A program made the translations under genes and the position numbers. Positions 18,043 to 26,535 of a stretch of DNA of 64,000 nt are shown piece by piece. The DNA comes from Ruminococcus sp. GTDB taxonomy: Bacteria; Bacillota; Clostridia; Oscillospirales; Ruminococcaceae. Each line of letters opens with the position of its first letter. Within the stretch, counting starts at the first letter, position 1. Below the pieces are notes generated by a model. The model did not search any database, had not been told where the DNA came from, and saw only the letters and a program-made list of their open reading frames with translations. The stretch lies in contig SVNI01000001.1 in assembly GCA_015066975.1 (NCBI GenBank), positions 124,001-188,000 on the forward strand. Direction: 5' to 3'.

Positions 18043-18720
18043 ATGTTTGACATCCGGAATATCAAATCAGCAGTTCTCGATATGGACGGCACTCTGATAG
18101 ATTCTATGGGCATCTGGCATGAGATTGATAAACGCTTCTTTGCCGAACACGGCCTGACACCGCCGGAAGGTATCTCCAATCAGGTCAACAAGATGACCAT
18201 GCAGGAATGGGCGGACTATTTTACCCGTGAATTCAAGATTAACATGACCAGTGAACAGGTCATTCAGCGAATCGGTCAGATGTGTTATGAATATTATGCC
18301 GAAATCATCCCCATCAAGCCATATGTAACTGAATTTCTGGACTTTCTGGACAGTCACGGGATAACCTACGGTATTGCAACAGCAACTTACCGGAAATCAG
18401 CAGAAGCAGTTCTGAAACGCTTAGGCATCCTGAACAGAATGCAGTTTGTCCTGACGGCTGAAGAAGTTCCCTCCAGCAAGAAAACGCCGGAAATGTTCCT
18501 GAAAGCTTCACAGCTTCTGAATAGCAGTCCGCGTGAAACACTTGTTGTGGAAGATTCGCTTCACTGTCTGGAAACCGCCGTCAGTGCAGGATTTCCAACG
18601 ATAGCTGTACATGATGATGCTGTTCCTGCACATGAAGAAAAAAATATTCAGCTTCTTGCTGATGTATGGGGCTGTGACCTGAAAGAAATCATAGAAAAAA
18701 TCAATCCGGAACGGCTTTGA
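18043..18720 (+). CDS. HAD-superfamily phosphatase (beta-phosphoglucomutase/phosphatase-like)
   Basis: 225 residues. Motif I is LDMDGTLIDS with both catalytic aspartates, motif II lies in GIATATYRKSAE, motif III Lys in SSKKTPEMF, motif IV in LVVEDSLHCLETAVSAG. A helical cap follows motif I, as in the PGMB-like subfamily. The substrate is probably a small phosphosugar or nucleotide but cannot be told from sequence. It forms an operon with tmcAL and ends inside the terminator hairpin. Confidence 0.85.
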   Translation: MFDIRNIKSAVLDMDGTLIDSMGIWHEIDKRFFAEHGLTPPEGISNQVNKMTMQEWADYFTREFKINMTSEQVIQRIGQMCYEYYAEIIPIKPYVTEFLDFLDSHGITYGIATATYRKSAEAVLKRLGILNRMQFVLTAEEVPSSKKTPEMFLKASQLLNSSPRETLVVEDSLHCLETAVSAGFPTIAVHDDAVPAHEEKNIQLLADVWGCDLKEIIEKINPERL

Positions 18721-18737
18721 ACCGTTCCGGATTTTCA
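18703..18737 (+). terminator. Terminator overlapping the HAD-gene stop codon
   Basis: Perfect 12-bp stem AATCCGGAACGG / CCGTTCCGGATT with a 7-nt loop that contains the stop codon, followed by TTTTC. Confidence 0.88.
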
Positions 18738-18744
18738 GGAGAAA

Positions 18745-19317
18745 TTATTCTTCTGTCAGAATATAGATAACATTCGGGTCAGGATTTTCCAGCTCGTCAT
18801 ATTCCTCTTGCGTCATGACAGCAATACGATTCTGCAAAGCCTCAATCTGCTGGGTATGCGTATTCAGAAGTGTTCGCACCTGTGTCCAGAATGCAGTATA
18901 GCTGTCTTCGTCTGTTGCTTCGCTGACACCTTTCGGAATATCACGGATTTCAACAGGCGGAAGCTGATACCGGATAATCTGGTCAGGCGGGTCGGTTTCG
19001 GGATTCGCACCCGTGCCGTCATAACAGTAAGCCACCAAATCCAGAAAAAGCGTTCCTGCCTCGGTGGTGAACAGACTGCTGATATTCCATGTCAGATGAA
19101 CATAGTTTCCGTCAGCAGAAAGTTCCTGTGGCAGTTCCGTCTGCGTTTCTGCGCCGGATGCAGTCACGGCTCTCATGATGAATTGAAAATTATGCAAATC
19201 ATACACATCATAGAATCTGTCTACTTCGATAGCGACTGTATCAGACTGTGCTTCTTCGAGAGAAAGCAGATGCGCCAGCGGAAGGGTATCGATAAATTTT
19301 CCGATTGCTTTTAACAT
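18745..19317 (-). CDS. Orphan phage-type structural protein (baseplate/tail accessory-like)
   Basis: 190 residues. The C-terminus (TQQIEALQNRIAVMTQEEYDE, then ENPDPNVIYILTEE) is the pattern found at the ends of tailed-phage baseplate and tail accessory proteins, where a short coiled coil precedes a DPNxIYxI motif. The N-terminal half, with VAIEVDRFYDVYDL and YVHLTWNISSLFTTEAGTLFLDL, looks like the beta-sandwich of upper-baseplate (BppU-like) proteins. No other phage gene is near it. It lies between two terminators, so it is a single-gene unit. It could be a prophage remnant or a domesticated tail-type protein. Confidence 0.6.
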   Translation of the reverse strand: MLKAIGKFIDTLPLAHLLSLEEAQSDTVAIEVDRFYDVYDLHNFQFIMRAVTASGAETQTELPQELSADGNYVHLTWNISSLFTTEAGTLFLDLVAYCYDGTGANPETDPPDQIIRYQLPPVEIRDIPKGVSEATDEDSYTAFWTQVRTLLNTHTQQIEALQNRIAVMTQEEYDELENPDPNVIYILTEE

Positions 19318-19355
19318 AGCAAATCAAACTCCTTTCATAAAAAGCGCAGAAACAG

Positions 19356-19386
19356 AAAAAACTGTACGTTTCCGTACAGTTTTTTT
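19356..19386 (-). terminator. Terminator after the membrane-protein gene
   Basis: Stem ACTGTACG / CGTACAGT with a 4-nt loop, flanked by A and T runs on both sides; works on either strand and separates the membrane-protein gene from the phage-type gene. Confidence 0.85.
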
Positions 19387-19423
19387 AAAAATTCACAAAT
19401 TGTTTACAAATTACAGGTTTGTG

Positions 19424-20521
19424 TCAGGAATTGCCGTATTTATTATATTTCTCAATATCATCATTAGTAATCAGCGTCAGGGCACTGAAACCACAGGTAA
19501 AAAGCGCGACAATAAAGAGAAGCACCACAACAGCTCCGCCGCCTTCGGTCTGCATGAGCAGAGGAATCCCCGGAAACAGCATCATCACAAACGCCACAAT
19601 ATCAATAAACTTGCATAAGCCTTTAAGCTGAGGAATCGGGGCAGCCAGCAGAAGCGAACCAAGTCCGAACACTGCACCTACATACCCGGCAATCGATTTT
19701 ATCTTGAGTGTCAGACCGCCTTCACCTGCTTCGATAAGCTTGTTTCCGACACCAAACAGATTGGAGAAATACAGACAGAAAGCTACTGCACCTATCACAC
19801 CGACAATCGTCAGCATAATCAGCGTTTTAAAGCCCTTTCTGGCCTGTTCACGTTCGCGCTGTTCGCGTTCCTGTGCCATGCGGCGACGGTTCTCCTGTTT
19901 TTCTTCCTCGGAAAGTTCCATTTGCGGAAGCGGCTCTTTTCTGGGCTGGGCAGCTTCACGCTTTGCGCGTTCAAGGTCTTCATCCTTGAACTGGGGAACA
20001 TATTCTTCTGCCTTAGGTGCATCTTCCAGCATGGCTTCTTCTCCGGCAGAAGCTTCTTCTGTGGGGGCAGGTGCTTTCGGACGCAGTTCGTTTGGAATCA
20101 TGGGCGCGGGAATGCCAAGGGCATCTGCACGCATCTTGACAACCTGCATCTGTTTTTCAGCATCCAGATTTATAAAAGCCTGTTTCAGATTTTCATCAAA
20201 CTGGAGTCTCTGACAGAAATCTTCTACAGGGTCATAGGCAGAAGGAGAATCATCTGCGAGCAGGTCTTCAGCATTTTCGATAACAGGGGCGGAAACATGG
20301 GCGGGAGATTGTTCCTGCCATGTCTGTTCTGGTTCGTCAAGCAAATTCTGAGTATCCAGAACGGGCGCACCGCGTTTCTGGTCATTGCCTGACCAGACGG
20401 CCGGTTCATCATCAAGCAAACCGGCCAAGTCGGCATCATCAAGCTTAGGAGCACCTTTTTTTTCAGTTTCCTGATAAGTCGGTTCTTCGAGAGTACCGAG
20501 CACATCATCTAAATCAGGCAT
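19424..20521 (-). CDS. Acidic-tailed multi-pass membrane protein of unknown function
   Basis: 365 residues. The first 200 are highly acidic and low-complexity with repeated short LDD/LLDDEP motifs (LDDADLAGLLDDEP, LDTQNLLDEPEQTW). A charged coiled-coil stretch rich in Glu, Arg and Gln (about 205-235) leads to four probable membrane helices (about 240-260, 275-300, 310-325, 330-350). I do not recognise a family. No signal peptide, so the acidic tail is predicted cytoplasmic. It follows purA by 10 nt and shares its transcript. The LLDDEP repeats could be short docking motifs; that is inference. Confidence 0.75.
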   Translation of the reverse strand: MPDLDDVLGTLEEPTYQETEKKGAPKLDDADLAGLLDDEPAVWSGNDQKRGAPVLDTQNLLDEPEQTWQEQSPAHVSAPVIENAEDLLADDSPSAYDPVEDFCQRLQFDENLKQAFINLDAEKQMQVVKMRADALGIPAPMIPNELRPKAPAPTEEASAGEEAMLEDAPKAEEYVPQFKDEDLERAKREAAQPRKEPLPQMELSEEEKQENRRRMAQEREQREREQARKGFKTLIMLTIVGVIGAVAFCLYFSNLFGVGNKLIEAGEGGLTLKIKSIAGYVGAVFGLGSLLLAAPIPQLKGLCKFIDIVAFVMMLFPGIPLLMQTEGGGAVVVLLFIVALFTCGFSALTLITNDDIEKYNKYGNS

Positions 20522-20531
20522 TTATGTCACC

Positions 20532-21806
20532 TCAGCGTTCAATCATCTGGTCACGGTCAGGGCCTACACCGACCATGCAGACTTTGCATTCACAGAGTTC
20601 TTCCAGTCTTTCGATATATTTCCGGCAGGTTTCCGGGAGGTCTTCAAATTTTCTGCACTGTGTGATATCATCGTCAAAACCGGGGAAAGATTCGTAAACG
20701 GGAGCACACTCTGCAAGTTCTTCCAGACTGGAGGGAAAATCATGCAGTTTTGTACCGTCGGGCTTAACGTAGCCTGTGCAGATTTTCAAATCGCCGATAC
20801 CGGAAAGCGTATCCAGCTTGTTGATAGCCAAACCGTCAAGGCCGTTGACTCTTACGGAATGACGGACGATAACAGCATCAAACCAGCCGGTTCTTCTGGG
20901 TCTGCCGGTAGTTGTGCCGAATTCACCGCCCTTGTTGCGGATGGTTTCTCCGGTTTCATCAAAAAGTTCTGTCGGGAACGGTCCTTTGCCAACTCTGGTA
21001 GTATAGGCTTTTGCAACACCAATGATATTATCAATCATTTTAGGCCCTACGCCTGTGCCGACTGTCACACCGCCGGAAAGCGGATGAGAACTTGTAACAA
21101 AAGGATAAGTACCAAAGTCGATATCCAGCAGAGTTGCCTGTGCACCTTCAAACAGAATTGTTTTTCCGGCTTTGTAGGCTTCATAAGTCAGAACAGAAAC
21201 ATCAGCCACATAGGGTCTGAGACGTTCGCCATAGGCAGTATATTCCTCAATAACGGCATCCAGGTCATGTGCCTGACCGCCGTACACAGCAGTAATGATT
21301 TTATTCTTGAGTTCCCCTGTGGAACGTGCTTTCTGGGCGAACAGTTCCGGATTGACCAAATCGCAGACACGGATACCGCATCTTTCGTACTTGTCCATAT
21401 AAGTAGGGCCAATGCCTCTCTTGGTAGTACCGATGTCGTTGCCGCCGCGGAAAGCTTCGGAAAGTCCGTCAAGTGTAATATGCCACGGCATTACTACATG
21501 CGCACGGGGGTCAATTTTGAGATTCTTAGTAGAGATTCCACGGCGTTCCATTTCGTCAAGTTCGCCGATAAAATCTTTCGGGTCAAGGACAACACCCGCA
21601 CCAATCAGGCACTGTGTTTCCGGGTAGAGAATACCAGACGGTACAAGATGCAGTTTATAGGTCTGGCCATTGCTGACAACCGTATGACCGGCATTGTTGC
21701 CGCCCTGAGAACGAACAACCACCTGAGCACGGGAGGCAAGAATATCAATGACTTTGCCTTTTCCTTCGTCGCCCCATTGTGTTCCGATTACAATATTTGC
21801 AGGCAT
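20532..21806 (-). CDS. purA: Adenylosuccinate synthetase
   Basis: Joins IMP and aspartate with GTP in the first committed step to AMP. 424 residues from the ATG at 21806, giving NIVIGTQWGDEGKGKVID with the GTP-binding loop, then QGGNNAGHTVV, GTTKRGIGPTYMDK, FEGAQATLLDIDFGTYPFVTSS and TGRPRRTGWFD. The start has AAGAGGAAA upstream. A longer in-frame extension to 22052 runs through its promoter and is rejected. Confidence 0.97.
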   Translation of the reverse strand: MPANIVIGTQWGDEGKGKVIDILASRAQVVVRSQGGNNAGHTVVSNGQTYKLHLVPSGILYPETQCLIGAGVVLDPKDFIGELDEMERRGISTKNLKIDPRAHVVMPWHITLDGLSEAFRGGNDIGTTKRGIGPTYMDKYERCGIRVCDLVNPELFAQKARSTGELKNKIITAVYGGQAHDLDAVIEEYTAYGERLRPYVADVSVLTYEAYKAGKTILFEGAQATLLDIDFGTYPFVTSSHPLSGGVTVGTGVGPKMIDNIIGVAKAYTTRVGKGPFPTELFDETGETIRNKGGEFGTTTGRPRRTGWFDAVIVRHSVRVNGLDGLAINKLDTLSGIGDLKICTGYVKPDGTKLHDFPSSLEELAECAPVYESFPGFDDDITQCRKFEDLPETCRKYIERLEELCECKVCMVGVGPDRDQMIER

Positions 21807-21867
21807 GAAAATTTCCTCTTTTCCTGATATTTTCTGTTTTTTGAAAAACAGAATGACATACATGTAT

Positions 21868-21896
21868 ATTATACCAGAAAGATTCCGGAAATGCAA
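21868..21896 (-). promoter_or_regulatory. purA promoter
   Basis: Minus strand TTGCAT (21891-21896), 17 nt, TATAAT (21868-21873). The -35 context ACTTGCATTT is the same as at the metY and SRP-RNA promoters. Confidence 0.8.
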
Positions 21897-21913
21897 GTGT
21901 TTTTTCAAAAAAA

Positions 21914-21940
21914 ATCTGCCGGAAGCAAAATCCGGCAGAT
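21914..21940 (-). terminator. Terminator of the small membrane-protein gene
   Basis: Stem ATCTGCCGGA / TCCGGCAGAT with a 7-nt loop; on the minus strand it is followed by a run of eight T. Confidence 0.88.
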
Positions 21941-21948
21941 AATTGTAT

Positions 21949-22329
21949 TTAATTTGCAGAAGGATTCTGGTTGCTGTATCTCTTGACCATTTCTTTTGTG
22001 ATGGTAATTGTTTCATCTTTCGGAAAACGGTAGAGATTATCTTCTGTAACATAAATCCATGTCTCTACACCTGCGTTGTTTTTAAGCGTAATTCTGTAAT
22101 TGTTATTATTGTCTCTTGCAGTCACGGCGGTAACTTCTGTAACAGTATATTCTACTTCCGTGGTCTGGTCAAGGTCATAGCCGATTTTGGCCGCGCTCAG
22201 ACCGGCTACCAGAAGCAGAATGCCTATGATAATAGTAGAAATTTTTCCGTGATTGAGCAGCATCAGCAGGCCAAGAACCGCTGCAAGTCCACCGCCGATT
22301 AAAACCCATATACCTAAATTTAAACTCAT
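21949..22329 (-). CDS. Small two-helix membrane protein of unknown function
   Basis: 126 residues. Two membrane helices (about 5-27 and 31-52, with little between) are followed by a 70-residue hydrophilic beta-rich tail (EYTVTEVTAVTARDNNNNYRITLKNN). It resembles the common unassigned DUF3592-like small membrane proteins of Firmicutes in layout, but I cannot claim a family match. Own promoter (TTGATT, 17 nt, TATAAT at 22363-22391) and own terminator; ribosome site AAAGGGGA. Confidence 0.75.
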   Translation of the reverse strand: MSLNLGIWVLIGGGLAAVLGLLMLLNHGKISTIIIGILLLVAGLSAAKIGYDLDQTTEVEYTVTEVTAVTARDNNNNYRITLKNNAGVETWIYVTEDNLYRFPKDETITITKEMVKRYSNQNPSAN

Positions 22330-22640
22330 AATAAAATTCCCCTTTCTGGTGATATTTTCTATATTATAACATATCCGGAAGAAAAAATCAATACGACAGT
22401 TCAGAAAAAATTCAAAAAAAATTAATTTTTCATCTGATTTTCACAGTGAGAAATTACCAGTTGCAAAACCCGAATTTCTGCATAGAATATCATCAGCAGA
22501 AGATTCTGTATTCCGGAGGAGAGTGGCTGATTCTGTACTGTGCAGAAGCAGTCTGTAAACAGCTCTCTGCACAGTCGGAACAGTATGACACTGCTTTTGG
22601 AATAACAAAGCCCCTGTTCGTACGGCAGGGGCTTTTGTAG
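22330..22640. other. Intergenic region between small membrane-protein gene and DpnII-type gene
   Basis: It contains the minus-strand promoter (TATAAT at 22363-22368, TTGATT at 22386-22391) for the small membrane protein and, at the right end, the terminator of the restriction gene. A plus-strand 64-codon frame (22446-22640) with a GTG start runs through the terminator; it has no convincing ribosome site or family and I do not call it a gene. Confidence 0.6.
22607..22636 (-). terminator. Terminator of the restriction-modification operon
   Basis: Stem AAAGCCCCTG / CAGGGGCTTT with a 9-nt loop, directly after the restriction endonuclease stop. Confidence 0.85.
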
Positions 22641-22641
22641 A

Positions 22642-23499
22642 TTAGAGGAGTTTCAAAAGAATATCCTGTTCTAAATCCTGAATTGAATAAAGATGCTCCA
22701 TCACTGCAAAAGTTTCTTCAAGATTATGCCTTGCACTGCGCCAGCCTTTGCCGTCTGTGAACCAGACAAACCCAAAGCCGGGAATCGTATCTGCTTCCAG
22801 TGCAAGCTGTTTATAACTCCGGGCTGTTTCATTAAGCTTAGAACCGCCGGAAGAATAGAAATTCGTCTCAATGCCGTAAATCGCCGAATCTGTTTTCAGA
22901 ACAAAATCAAAACGCTTTTCTGTCTTGCCCTGATTGGAAATTGCTGATAAATCAATCCCGAATTTCTGGGTGATTTCATGGATATATATTTCTTTGAAAT
23001 AATTCTGGTTTCTGATGAATCCAGCTTTTTGCAGATAGGATTCTACCAGATTTTCCATCAGATGTCCGCCCCGGTTTTTGCGTCCGTTGGAATCAAGACC
23101 GGTTTCCACCCCTGTGACATAATCAACCAGATTACTGATAATATGATTCTTCAGCAAATCAAACAGACCCGTTTCACGCATGAAAATCTGATATTGTTCC
23201 ATACTGTAATTTGGTTTTGAAAACTGATACAGATATTCGCCTGTACTGTCAAGTACAGGAATTTCACTGGCTCTGACAGCAAGCAGTATCGGGATGCATC
23301 TGAGCGTTTCTGGATATTTCTGCACAAGTTCTGCGAATTTTTCTTCAATATTCTGACAGCCGATAAGAGAATTAAGCAGATGCAGTTCGATTCTGACAGA
23401 CTCTGCATTTGCATACACTTTTTGGAAATCAATATAATAATCATAACTGGCGATACTGTCCCGGAAGCCGGACAGCCATGTTTGAAAATCTCTTTTCAT
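22642..23499 (-). CDS. DpnII/MboI-family type II restriction endonuclease (predicted GATC)
   Basis: 285 residues, the size of DpnII. Family blocks are KNRGGHLMENLVESYL and RFDFVLKTDSAIYGIETNFYSS (given as RFDFVLKTDSAIYG and IETNFYSSGGSKLNETARSYK in two halves), in which the Asp and the Glu-x-Asn provide the PD-(D/E)xK-like catalytic core. DpnII enzymes cut unmethylated GATC. It begins 21 nt after the methyltransferase stop with AAAGGAG, so methylase is made first. Specificity is inferred from family, the adjacent Dam-type methylase, and the near-absence of GATC in the whole window. Confidence 0.92.
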   Translation of the reverse strand: MKRDFQTWLSGFRDSIASYDYYIDFQKVYANAESVRIELHLLNSLIGCQNIEEKFAELVQKYPETLRCIPILLAVRASEIPVLDSTGEYLYQFSKPNYSMEQYQIFMRETGLFDLLKNHIISNLVDYVTGVETGLDSNGRKNRGGHLMENLVESYLQKAGFIRNQNYFKEIYIHEITQKFGIDLSAISNQGKTEKRFDFVLKTDSAIYGIETNFYSSGGSKLNETARSYKQLALEADTIPGFGFVWFTDGKGWRSARHNLEETFAVMEHLYSIQDLEQDILLKLL

Positions 23500-23520
23500 A
23501 GGAGACTCCTTTCTGAGGCT

Positions 23521-24405
23521 TTACCTGTTGCAGATTAATAATTCACTGACATCATATCGTTCTGCACCTTTACAGCTAATCGCACGTTTTGCGGTAATGC
23601 GCCGGATATGATAATTCTGGTAGAGGTCATCGAAAAAATTATCTTCCGTATTGCTGTTTTTGGGATCGGAATTACTGGCGGTGACTTTAGCACCCTCTGC
23701 GGTAATTCTGTCGATAAATTTTTTCAGGGCAATCTGTTCGGCATCCTGAAATTTATCAGGACAATATGCCGTGAAAGAAGCCGTATCACTGAGAGGACGA
23801 TAAGGCGGGTCAATATATACGAATGTATTTTTGTCGATAAAGTCAAGACACTGACTGTAATCACCGCACCGGATTTCGGCATGTTGAAGTGCCCTGCTGA
23901 CGTTCAGGAGATTCTGTGCATCACAGATGCAGGGTTTTTTGTATCGTCCCATCGGAACATTGTATTCTCCCTTCTGATTGACGCGATACAGGCCGTTAAA
24001 GCAGGTCTTATTGAGAAAAATAAACAGAGAAGCCTTTTCAAGTACATACTGCTTCCCTGAAGTCGACAGAAGCGTGTTAAAACGCTTTCTTTTTTCGAGA
24101 TACATTTGTTTCCGGATTTCTGGTTCTGCATTAAGAAAACAGTTCTGTAATTCATCCAGATGCAGAATTAAATCTTTGGGATGTTTCTGAATCTGCATAT
24201 AAACATTGATTAATTCCGGATTAATATCATTGATTAAAACTTCCTCAGGGCGGTGATGTTCAAGCACATCCAGCAGAACTGCTCCGCCCCCGACAAAAGG
24301 CTCACAGTATCTGATGATTTTTTCCGGGTAAGTAGCCCGGATATTCTGGAGCAGTTTTTGTTTTCCGCCAGCCCATTTGAGAAAAGGCTTGATTTGATTC
24401 TGCAT
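23521..24405 (-). CDS. Dam/DpnM-type adenine-N6 DNA methyltransferase (predicted GATC)
   Basis: 294 residues from the ATG at 24405, which follows AAAGGAA. It is an alpha-class adenine methylase: N-terminal KPFLKWAGGKQKL, AdoMet motif CEPFVGGGAVLLDV, catalytic motif IDPPYRPL, plus FLNKTCFNGLYRVN, which is diagnostic of the Dam/DpnM group. It would methylate adenine in GATC to protect the host. Only one methylase is present, unlike the DpnM/DpnA pair of Streptococcus. It has its own strong promoter just after the ftsH terminator, so the pair is an independent unit. One of the three GATC sites I found in the window is inside this gene (23664). Confidence 0.94.
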   Translation of the reverse strand: MQNQIKPFLKWAGGKQKLLQNIRATYPEKIIRYCEPFVGGGAVLLDVLEHHRPEEVLINDINPELINVYMQIQKHPKDLILHLDELQNCFLNAEPEIRKQMYLEKRKRFNTLLSTSGKQYVLEKASLFIFLNKTCFNGLYRVNQKGEYNVPMGRYKKPCICDAQNLLNVSRALQHAEIRCGDYSQCLDFIDKNTFVYIDPPYRPLSDTASFTAYCPDKFQDAEQIALKKFIDRITAEGAKVTASNSDPKNSNTEDNFFDDLYQNYHIRRITAKRAISCKGAERYDVSELLICNR

Positions 24406-24448
24406 GAGAGCGTTCCTTTCTGATTTCCATCTGATAAGTCTTAATTTT

Positions 24449-24477
24449 ATGATAACACAAATCCGGAAAGATGTCAA
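24449..24477 (-). promoter_or_regulatory. Promoter of the restriction-modification operon
   Basis: Minus strand TTGACA (24472-24477), 17 nt, TATCAT (24449-24454). Confidence 0.85.
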
Positions 24478-24480
24478 TCA

Positions 24481-24510
24481 AAAAATCCCTGTTCAAAAAC
24501 AGGGATTTTT
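24481..24510 (-). terminator. ftsH terminator
   Basis: Stem AAAAATCCCTG / CAGGGATTTTT with an 8-nt loop, followed by T-rich sequence on the minus strand; separates ftsH from the restriction-modification promoter. Confidence 0.9.
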
Positions 24511-24519
24511 GTGCTGATT

Positions 24520-26439
24520 TTATTCTTCGGTGAAATCCTGCATCTGGGAAACCGGTGTTTCCGTGAATCCTGCGGATTCTGTAGAATCAGAAGTTTCGGG
24601 AGCAGTTTCAAGAGATTCACCCTGCATGAGCTTCTCAAATTCAGCCCCTTCGATTTTCTCATTTTTGATGAGATACTGGGCAACTGTGTGGAGCTGGTCA
24701 ATGTGTGTGCGGAGAATTTCTTCGGCTTTTGCATAGCCTTGTTCTACAAAGTTTCTGATTTCGGCATCAATTTCAGCGGCTACTTCATTGGAATAATTGG
24801 GAGTACTGCTGAAATCACGGCCGAGGAACGGTTCACTCTGGTCATTGCCATAGACAACAGGGCCTAATTTTTCGCTGAAACCGTAGCGTGTAATCATGTT
24901 TCTGGCTGTCTGTGTTGCACGTTCAAGGTCATTGGAAGCTCCTGTGGAAATATCATCCATGATTAATTTTTCAGCAACACGTCCGCCAAGCAGAACGATA
25001 ATTTCTTCATGCATTTCTTTCAGGCTGTTGTAAGATTTGTCATGTTCCGGAAGTGAGAGGGTATAACCTCCTGCCATGCCTCTGGGAATGATGGAAATCT
25101 GGTGTACTTTATCCTGGTGCGGACAATAGTAAGTGCAGATAGCATGACCTGCTTCGTGATAAGCTGTAAGCTTAACTTCTCTTTCTGTCTTGACACGGGA
25201 TTTCTTTTCAGGCCCTGCCACAACTTTGATAGTCGCTTCTGCAATATCCTGATTGGTGATAGCTTTTCTGTTGGCTCTGGCAGCGAGCAAAGCGGCTTCG
25301 TTAGTGAGATTTTCCAAATCTGCACCCGTAAAACCAACAGTTGTCTTGGCAATATCAGTCAGATTGACATCCGGTGCAAGGGGCTTGTTTTTGGTATGCA
25401 CTTTCAGAATATCTTCTCTGCCCTTGATATCCGGATAGCCGACAACAATCTGTCTGTCGAAACGGCCGGGACGGAGAAGTGCAGGGTCAAGAATATCTCG
25501 TCTGTTCGTTGCAGCGATAACAATAACACTTTCATTTCCGGTGAAACCGTCCATTTCCACCAGAAGCTGGTTCAGGGTTTGTTCGCGTTCATCATGACCG
25601 CCGCCAAGGCCTGCACCTCTGTGTCTGCCGACAGCGTCAATTTCATCAATGAAGATAATAGAAGGCGCATTTCTCTTAGCAGTATCGAACAAATCACGCA
25701 CACGGGAAGCACCGACACCCACAAACATTTCTACGAAATCCGAACCGGAAATCGGATAAAACGGGCATCCTGCCTCGCCGGCAACTGCTCTTGCAAGCAG
25801 AGTTTTACCAGTACCGGGAGGACCTAACAGCAGAACACCTTTCGGGATTCTTGCGCCGATTTCGGAATATTTCCGCGGATTCTTGAGAAAGTCAACAATT
25901 TCGGCCATCTCGAATTTTTCTTCATCCGCTCCGGCAACATCTTGGAATGTGGCTTTCTTGCCGTCGGCCTGTGTCTTGATATTCGCTTTTCCGAAATTGG
26001 TATATTTAGTCCCCCCTGCCTGACGCATCATGAAGACGAACAGCACCACGCCCATGACAAGAATAATAAAAGTCGGGACATAGGTAATCAGCCATGAATT
26101 ATCCGTAATCCGGTAATAATCCTGATCGAGAGGGGTATCAGGATTGGCCTTGTTGTACTCGATTCTGTAATCTTCAGTATCATTGAGAAAGATAGAGACA
26201 TTCGGAACGGAATATTCCACTTCTTCGGTACTGCCTTCCAGAGTAAGTTTCAGGTCGCCTGTACCTAAATCCAGCGTATAGCCGGTGACTTCAAGATTAT
26301 CGAAATGGGAGATGATTTCCGAATATGTGTACTCCGGTTCTTTTTCATTGAGGCGCGGCAGCATATAGGCTGCAAGGAAAATGAGCAGTGCCGCAATCAA
26401 GAGATAGGCCGCAATACCTCTGCTTCTTTTTGGTGTCAA
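24520..26439 (-). CDS. ftsH: ATP-dependent zinc metalloprotease FtsH
   Basis: Membrane-anchored AAA protease that degrades misfolded membrane and regulatory proteins. Two membrane helices (about 12-30 and 120-143) flank an extracytoplasmic domain; then Walker A GPPGTGKT (about 208), Walker [12 protein letters not shown], the second region of homology [18 protein letters not shown], and the zinc site HEAGH (about 428). I choose the TTG at 26439, 8 nt after AAGGAG, giving 639 residues; the frame extends to 26514 without a ribosome site. It is last in the rnjA-ftsH gene run and follows tilS directly; hpt, often between these two genes in Firmicutes, is missing here. Confidence 0.97.
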   Translation of the reverse strand: MTPKRSRGIAAYLLIAALLIFLAAYMLPRLNEKEPEYTYSEIISHFDNLEVTGYTLDLGTGDLKLTLEGSTEEVEYSVPNVSIFLNDTEDYRIEYNKANPDTPLDQDYYRITDNSWLITYVPTFIILVMGVVLFVFMMRQAGGTKYTNFGKANIKTQADGKKATFQDVAGADEEKFEMAEIVDFLKNPRKYSEIGARIPKGVLLLGPPGTGKTLLARAVAGEAGCPFYPISGSDFVEMFVGVGASRVRDLFDTAKRNAPSIIFIDEIDAVGRHRGAGLGGGHDEREQTLNQLLVEMDGFTGNESVIVIAATNRRDILDPALLRPGRFDRQIVVGYPDIKGREDILKVHTKNKPLAPDVNLTDIAKTTVGFTGADLENLTNEAALLAARANRKAITNQDIAEATIKVVAGPEKKSRVKTEREVKLTAYHEAGHAICTYYCPHQDKVHQISIIPRGMAGGYTLSLPEHDKSYNSLKEMHEEIIVLLGGRVAEKLIMDDISTGASNDLERATQTARNMITRYGFSEKLGPVVYGNDQSEPFLGRDFSSTPNYSNEVAAEIDAEIRNFVEQGYAKAEEILRTHIDQLHTVAQYLIKNEKIEGAEFEKLMQGESLETAPETSDSTESAGFTETPVSQMQDFTEE

Positions 26440-26535
26440 GAGCTTCACTCCTTTTTGATTTTTACTTTTTGGGAATAGAACTGATAAAAATATTAAAATT
26501 GGCACTCTCGTCATGAGACTGCTAATTTTGATGCT

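Noticed and set aside
21807-22052. 82-codon upstream extension of purA
   Set aside because: It crosses the promoter (TATAAT 21868-21873) and PurA proteins start at the conserved NIVIGTQWGDEGKG.
22446-22640. Plus-strand 64-codon frame between the small membrane protein and the restriction gene
   Set aside because: GTG start without a convincing ribosome site or promoter, no family resemblance, and it runs through the terminator of the opposite-strand operon.
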